Below, one piece after another: positions 38,553 to 49,040 of a stretch of DNA of 64,000 bases; the stretch's first letter is position 1; every line of letters starts with the position of its first letter. The stretch comes from Enterobacter cloacae complex sp. R_G8 (GTDB lineage Bacteria > Pseudomonadota > Gammaproteobacteria > Enterobacterales > Enterobacteriaceae), in assembly GCF_024599795.1 (NCBI RefSeq), contig NZ_CP102246.1, positions 1,240,001 through 1,304,000 on the forward strand, written 5' to 3'. A program made the position numbers and the translations under genes. The notes under the pieces were generated by a model that searched no databases, was not told the origin of the DNA, and saw only the letters and a program-made list of their open reading frames with translations.

Positions 38553-40004
38553 TTAAACTTGTGCGGTTTTGGCCTGCACCGGCGCGCTCTGCAGAGCGCG
38601 GGCTTTTTCAGCCTCGTCTTCGACCGGGATATCTTCAAAGCCTAATATCAGGGTCAGCACGAAGGAGAGCACGACCGCCAGCGCCATGACGCCGAATACC
38701 CAGACAATGGTCATCGGGTTGGCCGGATCGAAGAACTGCACGCTGGTAAACAGCCCCGGCGCCGCCATCGAGTGGCTGGCAAGACCCGCAATCCCGGCCA
38801 CCGCGCCACAGATAAAGCCGCTAATCAGGCTGGCAATCAGCGGGCGTTTCAGGCGAACCGCCACGCCGTACAGCGCCGGTTCAGAGATGCCCGCCATGAT
38901 GGCGGAAGCCGCCGCGGCCAGCGCCGTCTGGCGCAGCTCCGGGTTTTTGGTTTTCCACGCCACCGCCAGGGATGAACCGCCGAGCGACAGGTTGGCACCG
39001 ATTTCCGACGGCATCACCATCCCCTCTTTACCCGTTTCGGCAATGGTCTGAATGATAGTCGGGGTAAAGACGCGGTGCATCCCGGTCATGACCAGCAGCG
39101 GCCAGAGCGCCCCCATAATCGCCACGGAGAGCCAGCCCAGATAGCCGTGGATGGTATAGACCAGCGCGGAGATCGCGCTACCGATCCAGATCCCCAGCGG
39201 CCCAATCAGCACGATGGCGAGCGGGGCGGCAATCAGCACGATCAGCATCGGCTTGAGGAAGTTTTTCGTCACCGCAGGCGTAATGCGATCCACCCAGCGT
39301 TCGATATACGACAGGCACCAGGTCATCACCAGCGCCGGGATCACGGTGTAGGTGTACTTCACCGCCGTCACCGGAATAAAGGCGAATTCTACGTGCTCAC
39401 CCTGTGCGGCTTTCGCCATCAGCTCGATAAAGCTCGGGTGCACCAGCACCCCCGCAATGGCAATCGCCAGCGACATGTTGGTTTTGAATTTCACCGCGGC
39501 AGACGCTGCCACCATCAGCGGCAGGAAGAAGAACGCCCCGTCGCCGATCACGGTCAGGATGGTGAGCGTCGGCGCGCCTTTCTCCAGCACGCCGGTCATC
39601 TCAAGGATCATCGCCAGCAGTTTAACCATCGAGCCGCCGATGATCGCCGGGATCAGCGGTGACATGGTGCCAATCAGCGCGTCGAGGATCCCCGCACCGA
39701 TCCGGCGGAGAGTCAATTTCTGCGGGCCTTCCGGTACGGTAGGCTGCAGGTCGGTTGGCAGCAGGCTCACCACCTCACGGTACGCCTGAGAAACGGTATT
39801 GCCGATAATCACCTGGCACTGGTTGTCGTTACGTACCACGCCCAGTACGCCGCTGATATTTTTCAGGCGTGCGGTATCGGTAGCGGTTTCGTCTTTCAGC
39901 ACGAAACGCAGTCGCGTCATGCAATGGGTGACGGCGACGATGTTGTCTTTGCCGCCAAGCGCGCTGACAACGTCTTGCGCCAGCGCGGCATAATTTTTGG
40001 CCAT
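38553..40004 (-). CDS. ascF: PTS beta-glucoside EIIBC component AscF
   Basis: Phosphotransferase permease of 483 residues for cellobiose and aryl-beta-glucosides. The N-terminal EIIB domain has the phospho-cysteine motif VTHCMTRLRFVL (Cys near residue 28). The EIIC membrane domain follows, with AGISEPALYGVAVRLKRPL. It has no EIIA domain, so phosphate must come from another EIIA such as Crr. Transcribed divergently from ascG, its repressor. Confidence 0.95.
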   Translation of the reverse strand: MAKNYAALAQDVVSALGGKDNIVAVTHCMTRLRFVLKDETATDTARLKNISGVLGVVRNDNQCQVIIGNTVSQAYREVVSLLPTDLQPTVPEGPQKLTLRRIGAGILDALIGTMSPLIPAIIGGSMVKLLAMILEMTGVLEKGAPTLTILTVIGDGAFFFLPLMVAASAAVKFKTNMSLAIAIAGVLVHPSFIELMAKAAQGEHVEFAFIPVTAVKYTYTVIPALVMTWCLSYIERWVDRITPAVTKNFLKPMLIVLIAAPLAIVLIGPLGIWIGSAISALVYTIHGYLGWLSVAIMGALWPLLVMTGMHRVFTPTIIQTIAETGKEGMVMPSEIGANLSLGGSSLAVAWKTKNPELRQTALAAAASAIMAGISEPALYGVAVRLKRPLIASLISGFICGAVAGIAGLASHSMAAPGLFTSVQFFDPANPMTIVWVFGVMALAVVLSFVLTLILGFEDIPVEDEAEKARALQSAPVQAKTAQV

Positions 40005-40039
40005 CGGATGTGATCCTGTTGTCGTTGTGAGAGTATGTA

Positions 40040-40052
40040 GGAAACCGGTTCC
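40040..40052. promoter_or_regulatory. AscG operator
   Basis: GGAAACCGGTTCC, a near-perfect palindrome with the ACCGGT centre of LacI/GalR-type sites, 36-48 nt upstream of the ascF start. It resembles the TGAAACCGGTTTCA site reported for E. coli AscG, as I recall it. Confidence 0.7.
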
Positions 40053-40113
40053 ACATAATCATCATGAGTTTCTTTGAATGAAACAAGATCGCATTTTGAC
40101 CATTTTTTCATTT

Positions 40114-40129
40114 CGTGATGACGATCACC
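40114..40129. promoter_or_regulatory. CRP site between ascF and ascG
   Basis: CGTGA-TGACGA-TCACC matches the CRP consensus TGTGA-N6-TCACA at 8 of 10 half-site positions. It lies about 110 nt upstream of ascF and 90 nt upstream of ascG, fitting catabolite control of the divergent pair. Confidence 0.6.
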
Positions 40130-40219
40130 AGTCGGCACAAAAAGCGTGCGATCGTCGCTACGACAATTGTTTTGCAGTGCAGTACACTGCGTGGCATCTG
40201 TGTGAAAGGGAATAACAAC

Positions 40220-41233
40220 ATGACCACGATGCTTGAAGTGGCGAAGCGGGCAGGCGTTTCGAAAGCGACGGTTTCCCGGGTGCTGTCGGGGAATGGCTAT
40301 GTCAGCCAGGAGACCAAAGACCGGGTGTTTCAGGCCATCGAAGAGAGCGGCTATCGCCCCAATTTGCTGGCGCGTAACCTGGCGACCAAACGCACCCAGA
40401 CGCTGGGACTGGTGGTGACCAACACCCTGTATCACGGCGTCTATTTTAGTGAGTTGCTGTTTCACGCCGCCCGCATGACGGAAGAGAAAGGGCGGCAGCT
40501 GATACTCGCGGACGGTAAGCACAGCGCCGACGAAGAGCGCGAAGCCATCCAGTACCTGCTCGATATGCGCTGTGACGCGGTGATCATCTATCCACGTTTT
40601 TTGAGCGTGGAGGAGATGGACGAGATCGTCGAGAAATACGAACAGCCGATCATGGTACTGAACCGCCGCTTGCGAAAAAACAGCAGCCACAGCGTCTGGT
40701 CAGATCATAAAGCCTCCTGCCAGGAGGCGGTGTCGCAGCTGATTGAGAAAGGGCATCGTGACATTGCGTTTATCACCGGCTCGCTGGATTCGCCCACGGG
40801 CGTAGAGCGTCTCTCCGGCTACAAAGACGCGCTGGCGCAGCACCAGATCCCGCTGCGCCCGACGCTGATCGCGCAGGGCAAGTGGAACCCCGCCAGCGGC
40901 GCGGCGGCGGTGTCTGAGCTGCTGTCGCACGGCGAAACCTTTACCGCGCTGGTGGCGAGTAACGACGATATGGCGATTGGGGCCATGAAACAACTTCACG
41001 ACAGCGGCATCGCCACGCCCGGCGCGGTGTCGGTGATAGGCTTCGACGATGTGGCGATTGCGCCCTACACCGTGCCCTCGCTCTCCAGCGTGCGCATTCC
41101 GGTCACGGAGATGATTAAGGAGACCATCAGCCGCCTGATTTTCATGCTCGACGGCGGCGAGTTTAAGTATCAGCAAACCTTCTCGGGTGAGCTTATCCTG
41201 CGCGACTCTGTTATCGACGGCCCGCACCGCTGA
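40220..41233 (+). CDS. ascG: LacI-family repressor AscG of the asc operon
   Basis: Repressor of ascFB with an N-terminal LacI helix-turn-helix (MTTMLEVAKRAGVSKATVSR, hinge YRPNLLARNLATKRT) and a periplasmic-binding-like sugar sensor domain (GLVVTNTLYHGVYFSELL; SVIGFDDVAIAPYTVP). Start ATG 40220 gives 337 residues; an upstream in-frame extension is out of family. The gene appears intact, whereas in E. coli K-12 the asc system is silent. Confidence 0.93.
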   Translation: MTTMLEVAKRAGVSKATVSRVLSGNGYVSQETKDRVFQAIEESGYRPNLLARNLATKRTQTLGLVVTNTLYHGVYFSELLFHAARMTEEKGRQLILADGKHSADEEREAIQYLLDMRCDAVIIYPRFLSVEEMDEIVEKYEQPIMVLNRRLRKNSSHSVWSDHKASCQEAVSQLIEKGHRDIAFITGSLDSPTGVERLSGYKDALAQHQIPLRPTLIAQGKWNPASGAAAVSELLSHGETFTALVASNDDMAIGAMKQLHDSGIATPGAVSVIGFDDVAIAPYTVPSLSSVRIPVTEMIKETISRLIFMLDGGEFKYQQTFSGELILRDSVIDGPHR

Positions 41234-41241
41234 TGTCGACA

Positions 41242-41271
41242 GCTGTCATCGTCAGAAGTGACGATGACAGC
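41242..41271. promoter_or_regulatory. Perfect 13-bp inverted repeat between ascG and hydN
   Basis: GCTGTCATCGTCA at 41242-41254 and its exact complement TGACGATGACAGC at 41259-41271, loop GAAG. No T-run follows. It starts just after TGTCGACAG (41235-41243) and lies 46 bp upstream of the hydN -24 element. It could be the FhlA enhancer for hydN-hypF, a Rho-type end of ascG, or both. Confidence 0.55.
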
Positions 41272-41316
41272 CCCGCCGTCATTTTATAAATCACTATAAA
41301 TCAACGCGTTAAAAAC

Positions 41317-41332
41317 TGGCACGGTTTATGAA
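41317..41332 (+). promoter_or_regulatory. Sigma-54-like promoter of hydN-hypF
   Basis: TGGCACGGTTTATGAA has a perfect -24 (TGGCACG), but the -12 reads ATGA instead of TTGC: the G is at the correct distance and the following C is A. hydN-hypF is sigma-54/FhlA dependent in E. coli. Weak -12 noted. Confidence 0.55.
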
Positions 41333-41367
41333 TATCTCCGCGCATGACTGTAATGCTGGAGAAGCAG

Positions 41368-41913
41368 ATGAACCGTTTTATTATGGCCGATGCCAGTAAA
41401 TGCATTGGCTGCCGTACCTGTGAAGTGGCGTGCGTGGTGTCTCATCAGGCGGAGCAGGATTGCGCTTCGCTGACGCCTGAGACCTTTTTGCCGCGGATCC
41501 ACGTCATCAAAGGCGTGAATATTTCCACCGCCGCCATCTGTCGTCAGTGCGAAGATGCGCCGTGCGCCAACGTCTGCCCGAACGGGGCGATCAAACGTGA
41601 AAAAGGGTTTGTGCATGTGATGCAGGCGCGCTGCATCGGCTGTAAAACCTGCGTGGTCGCCTGCCCGTATGGCGCGATGGAGGTGGTTGTTCGTCCGGTC
41701 GTGCGCAACAGCGGCATGGGGCTGAACGTGCGGGCGGAAAAAGCCGAAGCCAACAAATGCGATCTCTGCTACCACCGTGACGCCGGTCCGGCCTGTATGG
41801 AAGCCTGTCCGACACACGCGCTGGTGTGCGTGGATCGCGACAAGCTTGAGCAGATGAGCGCCGAAAAGCGCCGTCGCGCAGCGTTCGATACCACCTCATC
41901 TCTGTTGTTCTGA
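41368..41913 (+). CDS. hydN: Electron-transport protein HydN
   Basis: Ferredoxin-like protein of 181 residues paralogous to HycB, needed for full formate dehydrogenase H activity. Four cysteine clusters are visible (CIGCRTCEVAC, CRQCEDAPCANVC, CIGCKTCVVAC, CDLCYHRDAGPACMEAC). Start ATG 41368 (MNRFIMADASK) follows CTGGAGAAGCAG, a good ribosome binding site; an ATG 24 nt upstream is less likely. Six nt separate it from hypF. Confidence 0.94.
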   Translation: MNRFIMADASKCIGCRTCEVACVVSHQAEQDCASLTPETFLPRIHVIKGVNISTAAICRQCEDAPCANVCPNGAIKREKGFVHVMQARCIGCKTCVVACPYGAMEVVVRPVVRNSGMGLNVRAEKAEANKCDLCYHRDAGPACMEACPTHALVCVDRDKLEQMSAEKRRRAAFDTTSSLLF

Positions 41914-41919
41914 TCCGTC

Positions 41920-44136
41920 ATGAGCGGTAACGGCGTACAGTTGCGGGTGCGTGGCAAGGTGCAGGGCGTGGGCTTTCGGCCCTTCGTCTGGCAACTTGCG
42001 CAGGCGCTGCAATTGACCGGCGATGTCTGCAACGACGGAGAGGGCGTGCTGGTGCGCCTCGCGGGTAATGGGGGGCATTTCACCGCGAGGCTGCGCCAGG
42101 ACTGCCCGCCGCTGGCGCACATCGAGAGTATCGACACGCAGCCGTTCCACTGGTCAACGGTGCCGGAGACATTCACCATCCGCCACAGTGCGGGTGGCGC
42201 AATGGACACCCAGATTGTGCCGGATGCGGCCACCTGTCCCGCGTGCCTTGCGGAGATGAACGACCCGCGCGAGCGCCGTTATCGTTATCCGTTTATTAAC
42301 TGCACCCACTGCGGCCCGCGTTTTACCATTATCCGCGCCATGCCGTATGACCGCCCGGCAACGGCCATGGCGCCATTCCCGCTCTGCTCGCCGTGCGAAA
42401 CGGAATACCGCAACCCTGCGGACCGGCGTTTTCACGCCCAGCCCGTGGCTTGCCCGGACTGTGGCCCTGAGCTTGAGTGGTGTGCACCCGATCGGGTTGT
42501 CACCCGCGAGCTGGCGCTGAACGCGGCGGTGCAGATACTGAAAAACGGCGGCATCGTGGCCATCAAAGGGCTGGGGGGATTTCATCTGGCCTGCGACGCG
42601 CTTAACCCACAGGCGGTGGCAACGCTGCGGGCACGTAAGCAACGTCCGGGGAAACCGCTGGCGGTGATGATCCGCAGCACCGACGGCCTTCCGCAGGCGG
42701 TGCAAGCGCAGCTGCGCTCGCCCGCCGCGCCCATCGTGCTGATCCCCAAGGCGTGGCTGCCGACCTTCCCGGACGACATCGCGCCGGGCCTGGATACCAT
42801 TGGTGTGATGCTCCCGGCCAATCCACTGCAGCATTTGCTGATGCAGGAGACGCAACGCCCGCTGGTGATGACCTCCGGCAACCTCAGCGGCAGACCGCCT
42901 GCCATCACTAATTCACAGGCGCTGGAACAGCTCGCAGAGATCGCTGACGGTTTTCTGCTCCATAACCGCGACATCCTGCAGCGGATGGACGATTCCGTGA
43001 TGGATCGGGACGGCGCCTTGCTGCGTCGGGCGCGTGGTTTCGTGCCGGATGCCATCACGTTACCCGCCGGTTTTTGCCATCTTCCCGCCATTCTGGCGAC
43101 CGGTGCCGACATGAAGAATACCTTCTGTCTGGTGCGCGGTAACCAGGCGGTGCTGAGCCAGCACTTTGGCGATCTCAGTGACGACGGTGTCGAGGCCCAG
43201 TGGCGGTCGGCACTGTCGGTGATGCAGCAGATCTACGCCTTTCAGCCAGAGCGGCTGGTGTGCGATGCCCATCCGGGTTATCACGCCCGGCACTGGGCAG
43301 AGGAGCAGGCTCAGCCGGTCGATACCGTGTTGCATCATCACGCGCACGCGGCGGCCTGTCTTGCGGAGAACGGCTGGCCGCTCGACGGTGGCGACGCCAT
43401 AGCCCTGACGCTGGACGGGATCGGCATGGGCGAGAGCGGCGCGCTGTGGGGCGGGGAGTGTCTGCGGGTGAACTACCTTGAGTGCGAGCATCTGGGCGGC
43501 CTGCCCGCCGTGGCGATGCCGGGCGGCGATCTCGCGGCCATGCAGCCCTGGCGAAATCTGCTGGCACACTGCCTGGCGTTTGTGCCTGACTGGCAACGCT
43601 ACCCGGAAACCCGCACCGTACGTTCGCAAAACTGGCCGCTTTTAGCGACCGCCGCTCAGCGCGGCCTTAACGCGCCGCTGGCGTCGTCCTGCGGCCGGTT
43701 GTTTGATGCGGTGGCTTGTGCACTGGGTATTGAAACACAACGCTATGAAGGCGAAGCCGCCTGCAGGCTTGAGGCGCTGGCCGCGCAGTGCCCGGGTGTT
43801 GAGCACCCGGTGACGCTTCAGGTTGAAAACCTTGCGCTCTTCTGGCAGCAGTGGCTGACCTGGCAGGCGCAACCCTGCGAGCGCGCATGGGCCTTTCACG
43901 ACGCGCTGGCAAAAGGGCTGGCGGCGTTAGCCCGGCACCATGCCCGACGCCTGTCGCTCTCTACCGTCTGTTTCAGCGGTGGCGTGTTACATAACCGCCT
44001 GCTGCGGGCGCGTCTGCGGGCACACCTCTCTGATTTCACGCTTCTTTTTCCCCATCATCTGCCTGCGGGTGACGGGGCTATCTCCTTCGGGCAGGCGGTG
44101 GTTGCCGCAGCCCGGTCATGTTCAAAAAGGATTTAA
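41920..44136 (+). CDS. hypF: Carbamoyltransferase HypF
   Basis: Makes the carbamoyl group for the cyanide ligands of the NiFe site and transfers it to HypE. The 738 residues are: acylphosphatase-like domain ([18 protein letters not shown]), a zinc-finger pair ([16 protein letters not shown] and CTHCGPRF, then CSPCETEY and CPDCGPEL), a YrdC-like domain ([13 protein letters not shown]) and a Kae1-like domain with [12 protein letters not shown]. The terminal codons contain AAAAAGGA, which serves as ribosome binding site for the next gene, 1 nt away. Confidence 0.96.
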   Translation: MSGNGVQLRVRGKVQGVGFRPFVWQLAQALQLTGDVCNDGEGVLVRLAGNGGHFTARLRQDCPPLAHIESIDTQPFHWSTVPETFTIRHSAGGAMDTQIVPDAATCPACLAEMNDPRERRYRYPFINCTHCGPRFTIIRAMPYDRPATAMAPFPLCSPCETEYRNPADRRFHAQPVACPDCGPELEWCAPDRVVTRELALNAAVQILKNGGIVAIKGLGGFHLACDALNPQAVATLRARKQRPGKPLAVMIRSTDGLPQAVQAQLRSPAAPIVLIPKAWLPTFPDDIAPGLDTIGVMLPANPLQHLLMQETQRPLVMTSGNLSGRPPAITNSQALEQLAEIADGFLLHNRDILQRMDDSVMDRDGALLRRARGFVPDAITLPAGFCHLPAILATGADMKNTFCLVRGNQAVLSQHFGDLSDDGVEAQWRSALSVMQQIYAFQPERLVCDAHPGYHARHWAEEQAQPVDTVLHHHAHAAACLAENGWPLDGGDAIALTLDGIGMGESGALWGGECLRVNYLECEHLGGLPAVAMPGGDLAAMQPWRNLLAHCLAFVPDWQRYPETRTVRSQNWPLLATAAQRGLNAPLASSCGRLFDAVACALGIETQRYEGEAACRLEALAAQCPGVEHPVTLQVENLALFWQQWLTWQAQPCERAWAFHDALAKGLAALARHHARRLSLSTVCFSGGVLHNRLLRARLRAHLSDFTLLFPHHLPAGDGAISFGQAVVAAARSCSKRI

Positions 44137-44137
44137 A

Positions 44138-45160
44138 ATGTTACGACGCTTACGCAATGAACCTCGCGCCGCGCTCCTGCTGCTGGCGCTGGTAATGGCT
44201 AATCTTCTGGCGTGGGGCTGGGCGTGGAACGCCTTTAGCGGCAGTTCTGCATTAATGGCCGCAAGCCTGCTTGCGTGGTGCTACGGGCTGCGTCACGCGG
44301 TGGATGCTGACCACATCGCGGCCATTGACACGGTGACACGCAAGATGATGCAGCAGGGCAAGCGCCCCTCTGGCGTCGGGGCGTGGTTCTCGCTGGGGCA
44401 CTCGACCATTGTGGTGCTGGCCTCCATTGCCATTGCCGCGACGGCGACCGCGTTTCAGAAAAATATGGCCTGGTTTCATGAAACCGGCAGCCTGATTGGC
44501 ACGGCCGTCTCCGCGACGTTCCTGCTGGCGATGGCGTTAGTCAATATGGTGATTTTGCGCAGCGTCTGGCGTAATTTTCAGGCGCTGAAAAACGGACAGG
44601 CGGTACAGGATGACATGACCCTCCCGGTGCAGGGTGGGGTCATGCACTGGCTGTTTGGCGCGACCTTCCGCCTGGTCAACAAAAGCTGGCAGATGTATCT
44701 GGTCGGTTTTCTGTTCGGGCTTGGCTTTGATACTGCCACCGAAATCGGCGTGCTCGGGATCTCTGCCGCCAGCGCCTCAAACGGCATGTCGGTGTGGTCA
44801 ATCATGATCTTCCCGGCGCTTTTCGCCAGCGGTATGGCGCTGGTGGATACCCTCGACAATCTGCTGATGGTGGGGGCATACGGCTGGGCATTCAACAAGC
44901 CGCAACGCAAGCTCTACTACAACATGACCATCACCGGCACCTCTGTGGTGGTGGCGGTGTTCATCGGCGGGCTGGAAGCGCTGGGGCTGCTGATGGATAA
45001 ATTTGCTCTCAGCGGCGGCATCTGGGATCGCATTGGTGCCGTCAACGACAACCTCGGCAATGCCGGATTCGTGGTGGTCGGGCTGTTTGTCGCCTGCTGG
45101 CTGATCTCCATGATCAACTACCGCTGGCGCGGCTACGATGCGCTGGTGGTGCGCTCCTGA
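44138..45160 (+). CDS. Nickel/cobalt permease of the NiCoT family (HoxN/NixA type)
   Basis: A 340-residue inner-membrane Ni2+/Co2+ transporter with about eight helices. The family signature HX4DH is present in helix II as RHAVDADHIAAID, and further NiCoT motifs LGHSTIVVLASIAIA and GFDTATEIGVLG are clear. ATG 44138 begins 1 nt after hypF, with its ribosome binding site inside hypF, so it is in the hydN-hypF transcript and probably supplies nickel when hydrogenase 3 is made. E. coli has no gene at this place and uses NikABCDE. The 3' end overlaps the convergent regulator gene by 28 bp. Confidence 0.92.
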   Translation: MLRRLRNEPRAALLLLALVMANLLAWGWAWNAFSGSSALMAASLLAWCYGLRHAVDADHIAAIDTVTRKMMQQGKRPSGVGAWFSLGHSTIVVLASIAIAATATAFQKNMAWFHETGSLIGTAVSATFLLAMALVNMVILRSVWRNFQALKNGQAVQDDMTLPVQGGVMHWLFGATFRLVNKSWQMYLVGFLFGLGFDTATEIGVLGISAASASNGMSVWSIMIFPALFASGMALVDTLDNLLMVGAYGWAFNKPQRKLYYNMTITGTSVVVAVFIGGLEALGLLMDKFALSGGIWDRIGAVNDNLGNAGFVVVGLFVACWLISMINYRWRGYDALVVRS

Positions 45161-46797
45161 GCAGGCGGTAGCCAGGCGCGGGTAAAATCAAGCCAGCCGC
45201 TGGCGGTCAGCACAATGTCCTGCACATTTTCCAGGGTATTCAGGCGATAGCGGTAGTGGAACAGCGGCGTGCAGACGCCGCTTTCAAGCACGCGTCGAAA
45301 GAAAGCGGGCAGATGGGTGTGCAGGCTCTTCTCGCTTTCGCAATAACCCATCAGTTTCTGCTTCTCACGTTGCCATATGGTTTCACCCAGTGCGGCCCCC
45401 CATGCCGGTTCATCGACGAACCACTCTGCCAGCGCAAACGCCGGAGACTCGCCCGACAAATAATCGCCCAGCAGCAGGTTAGCCTGCGCCAGCGCGTCCG
45501 GAATATGCCACGCTTCGCGGTCTTTAAAGGACACCTGCAATTCGCAGCCGCGCGTTCTCAGGCGAGTTTGCAGCATGCTGGCAAGCTCGCACAGCGCCGG
45601 CGTGTCATAACAGACCAGTGAAAGCGTGGCAGGAAGTGTGACGTCAGAAGCTTTTGGCACTGCGGGCGTCGTCAGACCGGGGAGGATTTCGGTGCGGGTT
45701 TCGACATCATTCCGATGGGCAATATGCTGGTTGATCTGCTGAACGTCCTGACGCAACCAGGCCGCGAGCGAAGATGGCAGCCCGGCATTTACCATGAGCC
45801 AGGTAAAACCGCCGCTGACCGAGGTTGCTGCGTTCTGCGCGTTTTGTTCCTTACCGACGGTGATCCAGGCCGGTTTTTGTGTCTCTGAGCGGGTTCGCCA
45901 GAACTCAATCGCATGCAGTAGCGGGTGTGCGGCAAAGTACCAGGGCTGACGCTCAAGGCGCAGATAGTGCGAATGATGATGTGCGATGGCAAACGGCCCG
46001 GCCCCGATGGTCGGTTGCAGTGGATGCGGCAGACGGCAAACATGATGGGCAAGACGATGCGCCAGCATGGCATCGGGGATATTCAGCGTGATCTCCAGAC
46101 ACCAGGGGGCGACAAGCGATATCCGGGAAACGTGCAACAGCCCCGCGTTGCGTGCCGGATCCGCCAGCAGCTGGTGCAAGGCGCTGAGTATATCCTCATC
46201 GCTGATGGCCTGCCCGTTATGCCAGTGCGCGCCGCTGCGCAGGTAAAAGTACCAGCAGCGTTTGTCTTCACTGGCATGCCAGTGGTGAGCCAAATCCGGC
46301 ACGGGGTCAGGATGACCTGGCGTGTATCGCGTTAACCCCGCGTGAACCGCGCAGATAATATGCTGCTCGGCGCGGCGACGCTGCAAGGCAGGACAGAGCG
46401 ACGTCAGTGGACGGTACCACGGAATACGCAGCGTGGGCTGGTGCTTGAGCCATTTACCGCCTAAAAATGGGGTGATGATGTGATGCAGGCTGGCCGGATC
46501 ACCGTCTGCCAGCTGCAGTGCGCTCTGGTAATCCCCTTTCTCCAGACAGGCATGCATTAGCGGCGCGCTCAGTTCGCTGGTGGTCGTCAGACAATGCAGA
46601 ATGGCACGATGCCCGCGTCCCGGCTGGGCCTGCCAGCTTACCCAGCCGCTCTGCGCGAGCTGGCGCAGCAGGGTACGCGCGTGGCGTTCACTGCACAGCG
46701 CAACCTCAGCCACTTCAGCGATGGTGGTGGGCTTTGGCGCAGCACCAAAGTGCTGATAAAGCCGTTGATATTGTCGGATTTTTTGAAGCTGGCGCAT
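45133..46797 (-). CDS. SgrR-family transcriptional regulator with solute-binding domain
   Basis: A 554-residue regulator, the size of SgrR (551). The N-terminal winged helix (TIAEVAEVALCSERHARTLL, then QSGWVSWQAQPGRGHRA) is followed by a domain like the extracytoplasmic oligopeptide/nickel-binding proteins (SBP_bac_5: CWYFYLRSGAHWHNGQAISDED). SgrR activates the sugar-phosphate-stress RNA SgrS; this is a paralogue-like gene at a different locus. Adjacent on the same strand is a PTS permease, the likely target. Effector unknown. Confidence 0.82.
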   Translation of the reverse strand: MRQLQKIRQYQRLYQHFGAAPKPTTIAEVAEVALCSERHARTLLRQLAQSGWVSWQAQPGRGHRAILHCLTTTSELSAPLMHACLEKGDYQSALQLADGDPASLHHIITPFLGGKWLKHQPTLRIPWYRPLTSLCPALQRRRAEQHIICAVHAGLTRYTPGHPDPVPDLAHHWHASEDKRCWYFYLRSGAHWHNGQAISDEDILSALHQLLADPARNAGLLHVSRISLVAPWCLEITLNIPDAMLAHRLAHHVCRLPHPLQPTIGAGPFAIAHHHSHYLRLERQPWYFAAHPLLHAIEFWRTRSETQKPAWITVGKEQNAQNAATSVSGGFTWLMVNAGLPSSLAAWLRQDVQQINQHIAHRNDVETRTEILPGLTTPAVPKASDVTLPATLSLVCYDTPALCELASMLQTRLRTRGCELQVSFKDREAWHIPDALAQANLLLGDYLSGESPAFALAEWFVDEPAWGAALGETIWQREKQKLMGYCESEKSLHTHLPAFFRRVLESGVCTPLFHYRYRLNTLENVQDIVLTASGWLDFTRAWLPPAQERTTSAS

Positions 46798-46890
46798 GGC
46801 GACATACCGGAGATGATAAGGGATGCTGAGAGTGTAGGGCGTTTTGCGGAATAAATAAGGTCTGGAAAGGTAAAGTGTTCCGGTTTTATT

Positions 46891-46911
46891 CCCTCTCCGG
46901 TACGGAGAGGG
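46891..46911. repeat. Dispersed palindrome, copy between the SgrR-like and PTS genes
   Basis: CCCTCTCCG-GTA-CGGAGAGGG, perfectly symmetrical but without the GGGTGAGGG tail. It lies 18 nt beyond the PTS stop (minus strand), with no T-run in that direction. It may stabilise the PTS mRNA end. Confidence 0.65.
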
Positions 46912-46928
46912 AACAGCAACGCGCCGTG

Positions 46929-48419
<1,491 letters not shown>

Positions 48420-48637
48420 GTGAGTGGATTTCAGTAGAACTTAATTCACGACAAAAAATAACAGCTTTAATTTTAATGCGAAAGCAGGAAGGATGAAATT
48501 GTGATGGAGGATAAATTAATTTTTATTATATTTTCTCAGTCAATTAATATTTAAATAAACAATGATGAGTTCAATTATTTGTTCCGCTTTTTGCCGGGTT
48601 GCACTGCGCATACCCGGCCTGTAAGCTCTGGATGCGT
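48420..48637. other. A+T-rich leader of the PTS gene and a REP-like unit
   Basis: The first 150 bp upstream of the PTS gene are strongly A+T rich (runs of TTAATTTTTATTATATTTTC), where its promoter should be. A REP-like unit at 48592-48624 (GCCGGGTTGCACTGCGCATA, then CCCGGC) follows. I see no gene. Confidence 0.5.
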
Positions 48638-48796
48638 TCATCGTTTCGTGTGGTTCAGGGGCATCATCAGTTCACGCAGACGCTCAATGCGTGCCTCCGG
48701 GCTAAGATAGAGCCAGCGAAATAATATACGCTCTGATTTTTTTACCCGCTTAAAATAGGCTGAAAGATAGTTTAGCTCTTTGGTGAACGTCGCCAT
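48638..48796 (-). CDS. Small hypothetical protein, 52 residues
   Basis: An ATG at 48796 with GGAG 8 nt upstream opens a 52-codon frame: MATFTKELNYLSAYFKRVKK at the start and RIERLRELMMPLN toward the end. It is basic, predicted mainly helical and without a membrane segment. I do not recognise a family. The clean ribosome binding site and lack of overlap with another gene support coding; size and lack of homology knowledge argue for caution. Confidence 0.45.
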   Translation of the reverse strand: MATFTKELNYLSAYFKRVKKSERILFRWLYLSPEARIERLRELMMPLNHTKR

Positions 48797-48965
48797 GGGA
48801 TATCTCCGGTTGAGTCATTAATCATCAGACTAAGCCGGGAGCAGGGAATAAAACAGGTTGATGTTTTACAGCTGTTCCGCATTTAAATAATTATGGACGG
48901 AATGAATAAGGGATTAAAAACGATGATTTATCTAATATGTATTTACCTCATGAATAAGATGCGCC

Positions 48966-48990
48966 AAAAAAAGCCCCGGGACAGCGGGGC
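48966..48990 (-). terminator. Intrinsic terminator of norVW
   Basis: On the minus strand GCCCCGCTGTCCCGGGGC followed by TTTTTTT. It is about 50 nt beyond the norW stop. Confidence 0.85.
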
Positions 48991-49040
48991 GGCGGACACT
49001 AAAATCCAGAGATTACGTCAACGTGGCAGGCGACGCCGGA

